From: Cyclobacteriaceae bacterium
GTDB taxonomy: Bacteria; Bacteroidota; Bacteroidia; Cytophagales; Cyclobacteriaceae
Reading direction: 5' to 3'
DNA length: 64,000 bases
Assembly (NCBI GenBank): GCA_028278225.1
Contig: JANQEU010000085.1
Location: 62,001-126,000 of the forward strand
The notes below the pieces were generated by a model that saw only the letters and a list, made by a program, of their open reading frames with translations, did no database searches and was not told the origin of the DNA. Of this stretch, positions 16,985 to 25,834 are shown piece after piece. How positions within the stretch are numbered: the first letter of the stretch is position 1; every line of letters begins with the position of its first letter. A program made the translations under genes and the position numbers.

Positions 16985-17551
16985 TTATTCTTCAGCCAGT
17001 GAAAAGAGCCTGTTCAAATAAGTCCGGATCAATAATTTCTCATTCTTCGTCCCAATTCCCCAAAAGTCTAACCTGTCTGATTCAATAAGCTCATCAACAA
17101 ATTGGTCCATATCCGCGCTAATTTTCTCCAAATCTTCATGTTGCAGTATCTTATTTAATTGACTAATGCCGTCCTCGTATGACATCCTCTCAAGTTTGTC
17201 AGGAAATCCTGTGACAATGTTGTTGTCCATTTCGATAATGAAGACATTTAAATCCATTATTTTCAATAAAATATCACCTTTAGAATCTTGGAGCTGTGCA
17301 CCTAGGTTGATCAAGGACATTTTTGAATCATTTTGAAGAAGTATGTACTTAGAATATTCGCCCGGATCGATTTGGCCAAATTCACCTGTATTATCTTTAA
17401 AATCGCTGTTCAAAACTGTCCAGTACCTTGCAACATAATACTGTGAGTTTCCTCCTATTGAGTCTTTAAAAATCAAGGTATAGTCCTGGGCAAGGGCGAA
17501 ATGCTGGATCTGGGTAAATGCGGTAAGTAGGCCCAGAATTACTACTTTCAT
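16985..17551 (-). CDS. Exported protein of unknown function
   Basis: This 188-residue protein has a short signal peptide (MKVVILGLLTAFTQIQHFALAQ). The mature part is acidic, with no recognised domain: DYTLIFKDSIGG, YVARYWTVLNSDFKDNTGEF and a helical C-terminus (DLEKISADMDQFVDELIE). The ATG overlaps the stop of the upstream membrane-protein gene by four bases (ATGA), so the two form an operon and probably work together. Moderately A+T-rich. No family call. Confidence 0.6.
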   Translation of the reverse strand: MKVVILGLLTAFTQIQHFALAQDYTLIFKDSIGGNSQYYVARYWTVLNSDFKDNTGEFGQIDPGEYSKYILLQNDSKMSLINLGAQLQDSKGDILLKIMDLNVFIIEMDNNIVTGFPDKLERMSYEDGISQLNKILQHEDLEKISADMDQFVDELIESDRLDFWGIGTKNEKLLIRTYLNRLFSLAEE

Positions 17552-18198
17552 GGCTTCCTGACAATTATTTCTATAGGCTTAAGAGAAATTTCACCATATG
17601 CCTCCTCCACTTTTGAGGTGTCAATAAGTGAACCTAACCCTTCATTGTATTTCGAGAGCTCCCTCCCTAGTTTGACGCTTTCCATTATTCGGTACTCCGA
17701 AGAGGAAATAATTAATGAATTCAATCCACTTTCAGGCGAATTGAAATATCTAAATCTATGCTTATAATCAAAATGACCTTTCGATCCAATGTTTTCACTG
17801 GGAGGTACAGACCTAACAGTGAACTTGCTCAAGTCATATAAATTGTTAACCGCATCACCTGTCTCCGAATCAACTAGATTAATACTGCCTTGAATGCGCC
17901 ATTCGTAGTTTTTATCCTTAAATTCAATTTTAATTGCATACTGGTATAACAGGTAAATTGATCCAAATGAGAAAAAAATAAAGATAAGGGCAGGATAGTT
18001 AGTTGATAACTTTCCAAGTATTGGTAGTTCAATATGAGTTATTGAATTATTGTCTTGATCAACATAAATTTTTTGCTTGATAAGAGCAATGAATCCCAGT
18101 ATTAATGACAGCAGGCAAAAAATCCCAAGAAAAATAAGTACCATGACTGATGTGGGGTTCTGTACCTTTAAATAAGCAAATATTGTCAATTGGTTCAA
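17548..18198 (-). CDS. Two-helix membrane protein of unknown function
   Basis: This 216-residue protein has two hydrophobic segments near the N-terminus (VMVLIFLGIFCLLSLILGFI, about 19-38, and YPALIFIFFSFGSIYLLYQY, about 68-87), then a soluble domain of about 125 residues with beta-type alternation (WRIQGSINLVDSETGDAVNN, ISLKPIEIIVRK). It is translationally coupled to the exported protein downstream. Not recognised. The first residues (MNQLTIFAYLKVQN) are uncertain; ATG at residue 19 is a plausible alternative start. Confidence 0.55.
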   Translation of the reverse strand: MNQLTIFAYLKVQNPTSVMVLIFLGIFCLLSLILGFIALIKQKIYVDQDNNSITHIELPILGKLSTNYPALIFIFFSFGSIYLLYQYAIKIEFKDKNYEWRIQGSINLVDSETGDAVNNLYDLSKFTVRSVPPSENIGSKGHFDYKHRFRYFNSPESGLNSLIISSSEYRIMESVKLGRELSKYNEGLGSLIDTSKVEEAYGEISLKPIEIIVRKP

Positions 18199-18448
18199 TA
18201 CCTATTTTCTGGTATTTTTCACTCAATATTGTAACAATTTTAATGTTAAATTGCATTGAGTAGATTTGTCTCCAAACCGCTGTTTGTATAATACAATTTT
18301 GTAGTGAAAAATTAGAGTCGGGCCTGATGTCCCCATTCTTGCACAATACAGGTACATTTGGTAGTACTAAGTTGGTTGACCGTGAAAGACTAAGATCGAT
18401 AGTACAGTCATCCATATCTTTCACTAACTAACCCGCTTTGAAAATCGA

Positions 18449-19507
18449 TCAATTTTCGTCTAGATGCTTCCTCTCATGCTCCAACAGCCATTTCTTGCGT
18501 GGTAGCCCTCCCCCATATCCGGTTAGCTGTCCATCTGATCCGATTACTCGATGACAAGGAATTACAATAGACACCCTGTTTTGACCATTTGCACTTGCGA
18601 CGGCCCTCACTGCATTGGGTTTACCTAAGGCCATGGCCTGCTGTTTATAGCTTCTCGTCTCCCCAAAAGGTATTTCCAGCAATTTCTTCCAGACAGACTT
18701 TTGAAATGCAGTACCCGGAGTATCCAATGGAACCTCGAAATGAAATCTTTCACCGTCGAAATACTCGCGGATCTGTTTTTCAAGAGCTTCAATATGTTCG
18801 TTTTTACCGGTGATGATCCTGGCCTTCAGCCTTTTCATAAGATCCCGAAATTCGGTCTCCAGCATCCTTCGATCTGTGAATTCGAGTAAACAGATCCCTT
18901 TGGAAGTGGCACAGACATACATTGGACCCAGAGGTGTGGTCAACCGATGCACATTGATAACATTGACCTGACCGACATTTTTCGGAGCCTGATCAAAAAG
19001 ATTTTTAAAAGTATAGCTGAAGCCACTAAGTGATCCGTATCCTGATTTGAAAGCCGAATTAGTCACGTTATTCCCTTTTTTCAGATCCTCATAAGCACAA
19101 TTCATTCGTATCATTCGGTGATATGCCTGAAAAGTCAGTCCATGATGACTTTTAAACCACCTTCGGATCTTTTCCGGGCTGTACCCAAGTCTTCTCAGGT
19201 CCTGATCCTTTAGTTTCCGGTATGGGTCCCTGGAGACCAGATTAATTAAATGCTTTATATCCGTAGGTGGTTCATCCACATTTTCAGTGGGTTTACAAAT
19301 CTTGCAAGGACGAAAACCACATTGAAGGGCTTCCTTTGCGGTTGTATAGAATTCCACATTTTCCAGCTTTGGTTTCCGTGCCCTGCACGTGGAAATGCAG
19401 AAAACATTAGTGGTTCTTACCCCGACATAGAAAGCCCCTATATAATGACTATTCCTTTCCAGAAGTGCCTGATAGAATTCCTGTATCTTATTTCTTTCGG
19501 TGATCAT
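18449..19507 (-). CDS. ada: Ada-type methylated-DNA-protein-cysteine methyltransferase and activator
   Basis: This 352-residue protein has the full three-part Ada architecture. The N-terminal metal-binding domain carries the four zinc cysteines C37, C41, C68 and C71 (FCISTCRARKP and CGFRPCKICKP); in E. coli Ada the first of these takes methyl groups from phosphotriesters. An AraC-type helix-turn-helix occupies about 85-175 (YSPEKIRRWFKSHHGLTFQA, FKSGYGSLSGFSYTFK). The C-terminal O6-alkylguanine-DNA alkyltransferase has the active site VIPCHRVIG with Cys318. It repairs alkylated DNA and, by analogy, activates its own gene when methylated. No alkA/alkB neighbours are present. It is a single gene. 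Confidence 0.93.
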   Translation of the reverse strand: MITERNKIQEFYQALLERNSHYIGAFYVGVRTTNVFCISTCRARKPKLENVEFYTTAKEALQCGFRPCKICKPTENVDEPPTDIKHLINLVSRDPYRKLKDQDLRRLGYSPEKIRRWFKSHHGLTFQAYHRMIRMNCAYEDLKKGNNVTNSAFKSGYGSLSGFSYTFKNLFDQAPKNVGQVNVINVHRLTTPLGPMYVCATSKGICLLEFTDRRMLETEFRDLMKRLKARIITGKNEHIEALEKQIREYFDGERFHFEVPLDTPGTAFQKSVWKKLLEIPFGETRSYKQQAMALGKPNAVRAVASANGQNRVSIVIPCHRVIGSDGQLTGYGGGLPRKKWLLEHERKHLDEN

Positions 19508-19796
19508 TTCATATAATTATTAGCAAAAAGAAGGAATTATTGAAGCGCCTGCAACCGAAAAATTGACAGGTATTTCTTTTATTAAGAAACATTCCCTTCT
19601 ATAATTCAAATTTAGATGCACTCCATGTCATCCGATGTGGTCAACCTCCACACGATCACAGGCCACTCCGAGAAAGTAGTCCCGGTTGGTGGTGACACAT
19701 TTTGAGTCATGATCCCTCTGCATTTTGATTCGCAAAAGGATATTCCACCCGACCCTTCATAAACGGGCCATAAGGAAAATTTTATATTTTTAGGAG

Positions 19797-20237
19797 ATGA
19801 AGCAAAAGCATCTCCTTTACATCGCTATTATTATTTTCCTCGTTGTTACATGTAAGTCGCAAAAAGAGGTGATCCCACCGCGAGTACGCCAGGTGAAGCC
19901 AAGCCAGGTAACAGGCTATCATAAGCCTATAAACGTTACCATCGCCTGGTACCCGTACGAGGACGAAGCTTTAAATATGTCTTCAAAAAATGAGTGGCAG
20001 GTAGTAAAAAGTGATAGTGGCAGAGCCGGTAGTATACCAGTGATCCTGATAAAGTATCCTGAAACGCAGGATTCCATCTGGCTGGATATGAACACTGAAA
20101 GCGAATTACTCGGCAGATTGCTGAAACACAGCCTGATGACGCAGGAGCCGATCAAGCGACCGTTTTCAGAGTATTTTCAGACGGCTAGCTGCACCAAATG
20201 CCATCCCTCCGATGTGAAGGTGGATTTTGCAAGATGA
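19797..20237 (+). CDS. Small lipoprotein with a single C-terminal CxxCH haem-type motif
   Basis: This 146-residue protein begins with a lipoprotein signal: FLVVTCKSQKE, acylated Cys at about residue 19. The middle part (INVTIAWYPYEDEALNMSSK, IPVILIKYPETQDSIWLDMN) is not recognised. Near the end ASCTKCHPSDVKVDFAR contains CTKCH, a c-type haem attachment motif 14 residues from the C-terminus; no obvious Met ligand follows. Either it is an unusual mono-haem protein whose haem domain precedes the motif, or the CxxCH is coincidental. The adjoining DNA ends in a family 1 repeat module. Single gene with ATG directly after TAGGAG. Confidence 0.6.
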   Translation: MKQKHLLYIAIIIFLVVTCKSQKEVIPPRVRQVKPSQVTGYHKPINVTIAWYPYEDEALNMSSKNEWQVVKSDSGRAGSIPVILIKYPETQDSIWLDMNTESELLGRLLKHSLMTQEPIKRPFSEYFQTASCTKCHPSDVKVDFAR

Positions 20238-20331
20238 TCACCAGGTCAGTAATCCTGACTAACTGCATTTCGCTCCGGTAATCTGCTTAAAACCAGATTT
20301 GTCAATAGAATTTTATAATGAAGGTGAGTTT

Positions 20332-20553
20332 AGATTTTTTTGATTTGGAGTTTTTGGGAATGTCAGTCTTGGAGGCACTCCGCTTCTCAGTCTTCGAGAT
20401 GCTTCGCTCCTCAGACTGACAAGTTCGTCCGTTTGGTCACCTTGAGGTGCGGAGCCTCGAAAGGTGACCATGGCAACGCGCCAATAGCATACTAAGTGGT
20501 TGATTTTGAAGTAGTTAAAACCCGGAATAGAATGGTAAATGACAATCCGGGTT
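20332..20553. repeat. Family 1 repeat module with three hairpins
   Basis: The stretch between the lipoprotein gene and the membrane-protein gene is one copy of an about 230-bp module also present twice at 36518-36982. It contains inverted arms GTCAGTCT (20362-20369)/AGACTGAC (20413-20420), GGTCACCTT (20435-20443)/AAGGTGACC (20461-20469) and AACCCGGA (20519-20526)/TCCGGGTT (20546-20553). This copy has an internal duplication of the first loop (GGAGGCACTCCGCTTCTCAG then TCGAGATGCTTCGCTCCTC). No open frame is conserved, so it is a non-coding palindromic element; the last hairpin lies four bases from the next gene's stop and could terminate its transcript. Confidence 0.75.
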
Positions 20554-20556
20554 CGA

Positions 20557-21573
20557 TCAAAATAAAGAGGTCACCGAATCCAGGAAAATATTTGCCAAAA
20601 CCGGTGCCAGAAAGGAAACAGACATTTTGAATACGTTGGACCCTGAAAGTAGCTGATCTATTTGATTTCGTTCTTCAGTATTCGATATTTCTTTGAGCTG
20701 GGCAAACCTGTGTCTGAAGATCAACTCCACCGGCAGAAAGAATATGACCAGGAAGAATGTGAATACAAGACTGTAGGCCATGACAAATTGTTTCGGAAAA
20801 AGATAATCCATCTTCGCGGGTAAAAAATCAAGAATGGAGAGTCGCAGGTAAGTTGGGGCCAATACACCAAATACAAGCAGAATCGATGCCACAGTCAGAA
20901 ATTGATTGAAATGCCGGTGCAACCTCAGGATGCCGGAAACATGCTCTTCTTTTATAGCTTGTCGCAGGACCATAAAATTACCTGTCAGGCAAAAAATATT
21001 TGGGGACATGATAAGCGCTGTCACCCATCCCAGTACAACAAACGGTGAATCAAACATGATATCCGTGTACTGAATCAATTTGGTTATCGGAAACAACCTT
21101 CCCTTAGCTGATAGCTGCGCTATCGCAAAAATAATTGCAGTGGACAGGAGTGCACATAAAATATAGATTATCCAGTGAAGCAATGACTCTTTTCCTGAAA
21201 TCCTTTGGACACCCCCAATAGTCAATGGCCAGCAGGCAAATGCAATCCCAATACCTATGCTGACTATCATGATCCAGGATAAATAGTTAGGGTATAAATT
21301 GTATGTCAGCTCCCTATATGAGATCCAGCTGGAATCCAGCAGCTCTTCACGCTTATCCACACTGTTTCCGGTAAGCGACTTTTTCTTAAGTCGCAATTTG
21401 TTGTTTTTGATAAACAGCGTATCATGTGGGGTAGATTGCTTCGAGGTGTCCACAACAAAAATAGCCTTGTCGATTACGGCTGCCTCCTTCGAAATACTGA
21501 TAAGCTTAAGGCTTGCTCCACAAAACCCGGTGATCCCAAGGATGACGATGATCACATAACTTCTAACTGTCAT
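20557..21573 (-). CDS. Polytopic membrane protein of unknown function
   Basis: This 338-residue protein has an N-terminal helix (YVIIVILGITGFCGASLKLI), a soluble loop of about 70 residues, then about six further membrane segments (YLSWIMIVSIGIGIAFACWP, WIIYILCALLSTAIIFAIA, FVVLGWVTALIMSPNIFCL, FLTVASILLVFGVLAPTYLR, FVMAYSLVFTFFLVIFFLPV and a C-terminal one). No transporter signature is recognised. It stands alone, bounded on its 3' side by the family 1 repeat module. It could be a bacteriochlorophyll-like carrier or signalling sensor, but nothing in the sequence decides it. Confidence 0.6.
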   Translation of the reverse strand: MTVRSYVIIVILGITGFCGASLKLISISKEAAVIDKAIFVVDTSKQSTPHDTLFIKNNKLRLKKKSLTGNSVDKREELLDSSWISYRELTYNLYPNYLSWIMIVSIGIGIAFACWPLTIGGVQRISGKESLLHWIIYILCALLSTAIIFAIAQLSAKGRLFPITKLIQYTDIMFDSPFVVLGWVTALIMSPNIFCLTGNFMVLRQAIKEEHVSGILRLHRHFNQFLTVASILLVFGVLAPTYLRLSILDFLPAKMDYLFPKQFVMAYSLVFTFFLVIFFLPVELIFRHRFAQLKEISNTEERNQIDQLLSGSNVFKMSVSFLAPVLANIFLDSVTSLF

Positions 21574-21613
21574 TTTGATTGTTAATTTCGATTATCTACA
21601 TACTGTTTGATTT

Positions 21614-21736
21614 TCATGTATGACGCTTTACCAGTCCGGAAATTATCTTAATTTTTTCTTCACTATCCTGGGCGACAACAGGATATAATGTAGTTATATG
21701 TAATAAACAGAGTACAGATGTCAGCAGGTTCTTCAT
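21614..21736 (-). CDS. Possible 40-residue secreted peptide, or remnant of an exported protein gene
   Basis: A short frame on the minus strand encodes a convincing signal peptide (MKNLLTSVLCLLHITTLYPV, then VAQ) followed by only 18 residues ending GLVKRHT. The frame starts at ATG 21736 and ends at TGA 21614. The signal sequence is better than chance would give, but the mature part is so short that a truncated gene is as likely as a real peptide. The rest of this 519-bp gap (21737-22027) holds no supported gene; the PadR promoter occupies its right end. Confidence 0.3.
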   Translation of the reverse strand: MKNLLTSVLCLLHITTLYPVVAQDSEEKIKIISGLVKRHT

Positions 21737-22027
21737 TTCAGTAGTTTTCCTTTGCGGTACCCTTCCAGGTACAATTACCAGTGGTAAGGTTAGTACTTTA
21801 AATAAATAAATAAATCACTAAAATCAGGTATTTTTCAGCTAATGGTATGATGAATTAGGGTCATGCTTGCGTCAGATAGTGATTTTTAAACAAACAATTC
21901 TTAGTATAATCCAATTCAACATCGTCCGGATAGGTGTAGGGGTCAATTCACCCTTATCATGGCGTGAAAACTGACTTTCATTCGGTGATCCCGCCTCCGG
22001 CAGCCGTAAATTTTATATCAGAAAAAT

Positions 22028-22084
22028 ATTTTGTATACAAATACGTAACTAATTGTTAGTTTTGGAGTATATAGTATACAAAAT
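22028..22084 (+). promoter_or_regulatory. Promoter with paired PadR-type operator half-sites
   Basis: ATTTTGTATAC (22028-22038) and GTATACAAAAT (22074-22084) form a perfect 11-base inverted repeat. Between them lies TAGTTTTG (22057-22064), an exact TAnnTTTG -7 box. TTGTATACAA (22031-22040) is itself a 10-base palindrome. The second site ends 8 bases before the PadR ATG. The two sites bracket the promoter and are the natural operators for the PadR protein encoded next; this is autoregulation by inference. Confidence 0.6.
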
Positions 22085-22092
22085 AGACAGAT

Positions 22093-22434
22093 ATGAAAGG
22101 GACTAACCTTGGCGAGTTCGAAGAACTGGTTTTGTTAATTGTTTTGGCGCATCCGGATGAAGCGTACAGTGTGGGTATCGCCAAAGAAATGAATCTAATT
22201 ACCAACCGCAAGATCGTTCACAGCGTGGTGCATGCTTCTTTAACACGGCTGGAAAGAAAGGGTATGGTGGAAAGCCACATGGGAGAAGCTACTGCCGCCA
22301 GAGGCGGTCGGCGAAAACGGATCTACACCATATCAAAGTCCGGAATGAAGGCCCTGGAAAAAGCCAAAAGCCAGCGAGACCTGTTATGGGATAAGATCAC
22401 ATCCGCCCAAATCGGAGAAGTGTATGGCAAATAA
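22093..22434 (+). CDS. PadR-family transcriptional regulator
   Basis: This 113-residue winged-helix protein matches PadR: LGEFEELVLLIVLAHPDEAY (helix 1), IVHSVVHASLTRLERKGMVE (recognition helix) and GGRRKRIYTISKSGMKALEK (the beta-wing). It is a short-type PadR with little C-terminal dimerisation helix. The next gene starts inside its last codons (11-base overlap), so regulator and permease are co-translated. PadR/permease-prefix pairs of this kind are frequent in Cytophagales; the signal sensed is unknown. Confidence 0.92.
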   Translation: MKGTNLGEFEELVLLIVLAHPDEAYSVGIAKEMNLITNRKIVHSVVHASLTRLERKGMVESHMGEATAARGGRRKRIYTISKSGMKALEKAKSQRDLLWDKITSAQIGEVYGK

Positions 22435-25039
22435 ACAGCAACCCCCAAAATGGGCCAATCGTCTTTTGCACTGGTATTGCAATCCGGAGATGCTTGAAGA
22501 CCTGGAGGGCTCCCTACTGGAATACTACTATGAACGAAAGGAAAGGAGCGGCATTCTCCGTGCAAAATGGTTTTACTGGATGGATGTCTTGTCACATTTC
22601 CGTCCACACACCTGGAAAAAAAGAAAAGGACTAAACTCATCAATAATGTTAGGCAACCACATCAAAGTTTCTTACAGGAGCATCCGAAAAAACATCCTGA
22701 ACACTTCATTGAATTCAATAGGTCTCGCCACGGGGCTGGCAAGCTACATCCTTATCATGCTGTGGATCAATCAGGAAATGGCATTTGACCAGTTTCATGA
22801 GAAAAAAGACCGTATTTATCGTATTTCGAACACTTTTAAAAGTGAGGCCGAAACATTCAGTCAGGCTCCCTCCGGTCCGGCATTAGGCGCGCAGTTACAC
22901 AAGATCTTCAGTGAAGTGGAAAATGGTGTACGATTCTTCAGTATGTCGCTTCAAATGAAAGTTGGAGATGAAATTTTTTTCGAGCGGAACGTTGGGGTTT
23001 GTGATCCCTCAATTTTTGAGATTTTCACTTTTCCGCTGATCAAAGGAAATGCCGGTACCGCACTGGACGATCCGTTTTCAATAGTCCTGACAGAACAATT
23101 CGCAAAGAAATATTATGGCAATGAAGACCCCATTGGCAAAACCCTGGAAATTGGGGACGGTGCGATTATGAAAGTTGTGGCCGTCATGGAGGATGTTCCG
23201 GAAAACTCCCAGCTGCAATTCGGCTCCTTGATTTCCATGGAAACTGTGAAAAGGATATGGGACATGGAGGACTTTGACGAAAGCTGGGGTGGTGGCTGGT
23301 TTCAAACCTACCTCCTGCTGCATGACGGAGTTGACATTGCACAATTGGAACAGGACATTACCGCATTTATCCGTGAAAAGCTTGCCAGCTGGGCTGAACA
23401 GGGAATGTACTACGAATACTTTCTCCAGCCTCTGACAAGCATCCATCTTAATTCTGATCTGAGATATGACTATCCTAACGGAAGCCTCCAAAATGTAAAT
23501 ATCTTCAGGATTGTAGCCTTTGTTGTCCTGCTTCTCGCATGCATCAATTACATCAACATCACGACGGCCAATTCCGTCAACAGGGCGCGTGAGGTGGGGA
23601 TCAGGAAGGTCATTGGCTCCTCCCGAAAAATGATTATCAGCCAGTTTTTGGTGGAATCGGCGTTGATTATGCTGGTCAGCACAGTTGCTGCAATAGGTGT
23701 TGCTTATCTTTTACTTCCAACCGTGCGTGAGTTGACCGATTATTCGGGTCTGAAACTTTTCACAGCCGAAAACATTATTTCTACCGCTATCATTATAATC
23801 ATTACCGCCCTGGTATCAGGCGTTTTCCCTGCCATGGTTATATCCGGCTTCAAATCAATGGTCGTGATCAGGGGCAGCGCAGGAAGCAGTGCCAAATATG
23901 GCATTTTCCGAAAGGTACTGGTCATTTTCCAGTTTACAGCTACGGTGATTCTGCTCATTTCCATGTTGGTGATCAATGATCAGATGAAGTTTGTACGGGA
24001 TCAGTCACTGGGAATGAAAACAAGCCAGGTCATGCACATCAATTTCCGTGAAATTCAGGAAGTGGTGCGAAACGCCGAGATATTGAGGAATGAACTTCTA
24101 TCACTTCCCGAAATTGAGCAGGTATCTTTCCTGAACAACTCCTACCCGGTGAATGGGCTGAACAATAGCGGTGCGGATGTGGAAACATCCGATGGTTCTT
24201 TCATAAGATCGAGCATTTATACACTCAGGGTGGATCCTTATTTTGCAGAAACCTTTGGCCTTGAACTGGTAGCCGGGAGGTTTTTTTCAGAGGACTTTCC
24301 GGCTGATTCCACTCAGTCCATTTTGGTTAATGAAGCCTGCGTAGAAAATTTCGGATGGGGATCTGTAGAAAATGCCATTGGGAAAAGGTTCGGAAGAGAA
24401 CCGAACCAGCGGCAAGTTATCGGGGTGGTTAGAAATTTCAATTTTGAGGCATTGCACAAAAAGGTGGAACCTGTCCGGATACTGCCAACTCCGAAATCAC
24501 GATATTCCACACTTGCGCTTAAATTCAATACCCGGGATCCCGTAAAGGTCATCAGCAAAATTCAATCGGTCTGGGACAGCATTATTCCTGCTGTTCCCCT
24601 TGATATTTCCATGATGAGTGATGACATCAAAAGGCAATATACGGCGGAATACAATTTCCGGACTGTTTTTACAATTTTCTCAATTTTATCGATCATTATC
24701 GGCTGCCTGGGCTTACTGGGACTGGTCACTGCCGCCTTAAACCAAAGGATAAAAGAGCTAAGCATCAGGAAAGTTTTAGGAGCCAGCGCCCTTCAGATAC
24801 TGGCACTGATCAATCGCCATTTTATACGGCTGATTGTGATATCCATGATACTGGCGAGTCCTGTTGCATTCGTATTAATGGGAAACTGGTTGCAAAATTT
24901 CAGTTATCACATCGAGTTTTCATGGTTATACATTCTGTATGTTTTCCTTGGAACATTATTCATCACGGTGATTACTATCAGCGCCAACGCCATAAAGACT
25001 GCTCTGACCAATCCTGCGGAAGTATTGAAAGACGAGTGA
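22424..25039 (+). CDS. ABC transporter permease of the MacB/FtsX type with N-terminal permease prefix domain
   Basis: This 871-residue protein starts with an about 70-residue prefix (PPKWANRLLHWYCNPEMLED, then a basic loop with WMDVLSHFRPHTW), the domain seen in Bacteroidota permeases linked to PadR. Then follows the FtsX/MacB plan: a membrane helix at about 95-115 (IGLATGLASYILIMLWI), a large periplasmic MacB_PCD domain (about 120-350), three helices (about 365-490, with VNRAREVGIRKVIGSSRKMI), a second helix/periplasmic domain unit (from about 495) and three C-terminal helices (with RIKELSIRKVLGASALQILA). No ATP-binding partner is next to it. Members export lipids, peptides or antibiotics, or act in mechanotransmission; the substrate is unknown. 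Confidence 0.9.
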   Translation: MANKQQPPKWANRLLHWYCNPEMLEDLEGSLLEYYYERKERSGILRAKWFYWMDVLSHFRPHTWKKRKGLNSSIMLGNHIKVSYRSIRKNILNTSLNSIGLATGLASYILIMLWINQEMAFDQFHEKKDRIYRISNTFKSEAETFSQAPSGPALGAQLHKIFSEVENGVRFFSMSLQMKVGDEIFFERNVGVCDPSIFEIFTFPLIKGNAGTALDDPFSIVLTEQFAKKYYGNEDPIGKTLEIGDGAIMKVVAVMEDVPENSQLQFGSLISMETVKRIWDMEDFDESWGGGWFQTYLLLHDGVDIAQLEQDITAFIREKLASWAEQGMYYEYFLQPLTSIHLNSDLRYDYPNGSLQNVNIFRIVAFVVLLLACINYINITTANSVNRAREVGIRKVIGSSRKMIISQFLVESALIMLVSTVAAIGVAYLLLPTVRELTDYSGLKLFTAENIISTAIIIIITALVSGVFPAMVISGFKSMVVIRGSAGSSAKYGIFRKVLVIFQFTATVILLISMLVINDQMKFVRDQSLGMKTSQVMHINFREIQEVVRNAEILRNELLSLPEIEQVSFLNNSYPVNGLNNSGADVETSDGSFIRSSIYTLRVDPYFAETFGLELVAGRFFSEDFPADSTQSILVNEACVENFGWGSVENAIGKRFGREPNQRQVIGVVRNFNFEALHKKVEPVRILPTPKSRYSTLALKFNTRDPVKVISKIQSVWDSIIPAVPLDISMMSDDIKRQYTAEYNFRTVFTIFSILSIIIGCLGLLGLVTAALNQRIKELSIRKVLGASALQILALINRHFIRLIVISMILASPVAFVLMGNWLQNFSYHIEFSWLYILYVFLGTLFITVITISANAIKTALTNPAEVLKDE

Positions 25040-25069
25040 GAGAATGATCCTCAATTAACTAAAAGTAGC

Positions 25070-25090
25070 ACCTGGTGAAAATCACTAGGT
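25070..25090 (+). terminator. Weak hairpin downstream of the permease gene
   Basis: ACCTGGTGA (25070-25078) pairs with TCACTAGGT (25082-25090) with one mismatch and a three-base loop. No T-run follows, so this may be only a transcript-end stabiliser. Confidence 0.3.
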
Positions 25091-25212
25091 ATAGCTATTG
25101 ATTTTGAGTTCGGAGTGGGTACAATTTTGCATGTTTAGAACAGATCCGAACAAGAAGAATGGTATTTTACGATGCATTTCTTCTTCAGTTTGGCACTTAA
25201 ATCCAAAAATCT

Positions 25213-25755
25213 TTGAAATTCACAAATCGTAATCTACACCGGGATATTGCCTACTTCTATGTTGGCATGATCATCGCATTTTCATTTTCAGGTATCATCC
25301 TCAATCACCGCCAGGATTGGTATCCAATGGACTATACGTATGAAGATCAGCCGGTTTCAGTGGACATTCCTGCTGATCCCGCGCAAATAGATGAGGGGCT
25401 CATTACATCCTGGTCGCAAAAATGGAATGTGAAGTATGATGGACACAGGATACGTGACAACCAGTTGAGGATCTACTTCAAGAACAATGCAATTTTGGAC
25501 CTTGATCTGACTTCCGGTACCGGCACGCTGGAATTCAAGCGTAAAGTTCCGTTCCTGGGACATACTATGTTCCTTCATAAATCCACCAGTGATTTCTGGA
25601 TCTGGTATTCTGACATTTTTGGCGCAGCTATGCTGGTCATAGCTGTTACGGGTATGCTGATCCCTATCGGGAAAGGAGGGTTCAAATCAAGGGGCTGGAA
25701 ACTGGCGTTGACAGGCACACTATTTCCGCTTTTGTTCCTGTTCATTTTCTCATGA
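25213..25755 (+). CDS. PepSY-associated transmembrane protein
   Basis: This 180-residue protein (TTG start) has the layout of short PepSY_TM-like proteins: an N-terminal helix after a basic HRD segment (RNLHRDIAYFYVGMIIAFSF), then GIILNHRQDWYPMDY, a periplasmic beta-rich domain (about 45-115), then two membrane helices (IFGAAMLVIAVTGMLIPIG and LALTGTLFPLLFLFIF). ILNHR is the typical motif after helix 1. Longer relatives include iron-reductase-like and peptidase-inhibitory PepSY proteins; this short form often accompanies TonB receptors, but here it stands alone between the permease and the exonuclease genes. Confidence 0.8.
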   Translation: MKFTNRNLHRDIAYFYVGMIIAFSFSGIILNHRQDWYPMDYTYEDQPVSVDIPADPAQIDEGLITSWSQKWNVKYDGHRIRDNQLRIYFKNNAILDLDLTSGTGTLEFKRKVPFLGHTMFLHKSTSDFWIWYSDIFGAAMLVIAVTGMLIPIGKGGFKSRGWKLALTGTLFPLLFLFIFS

Positions 25756-25834
25756 TGCATGCGGCCATCGGGTAGCAATATTTGAAAAGGAGCGTACACG
25801 TTTCTTTTACTTTCAAATATTGCTATTTTAGGTT

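Noticed and set aside
18059..18424. 121-residue minus-strand frame
   Set aside because: Overlaps the two-helix membrane protein in another frame; composition is not protein-like.
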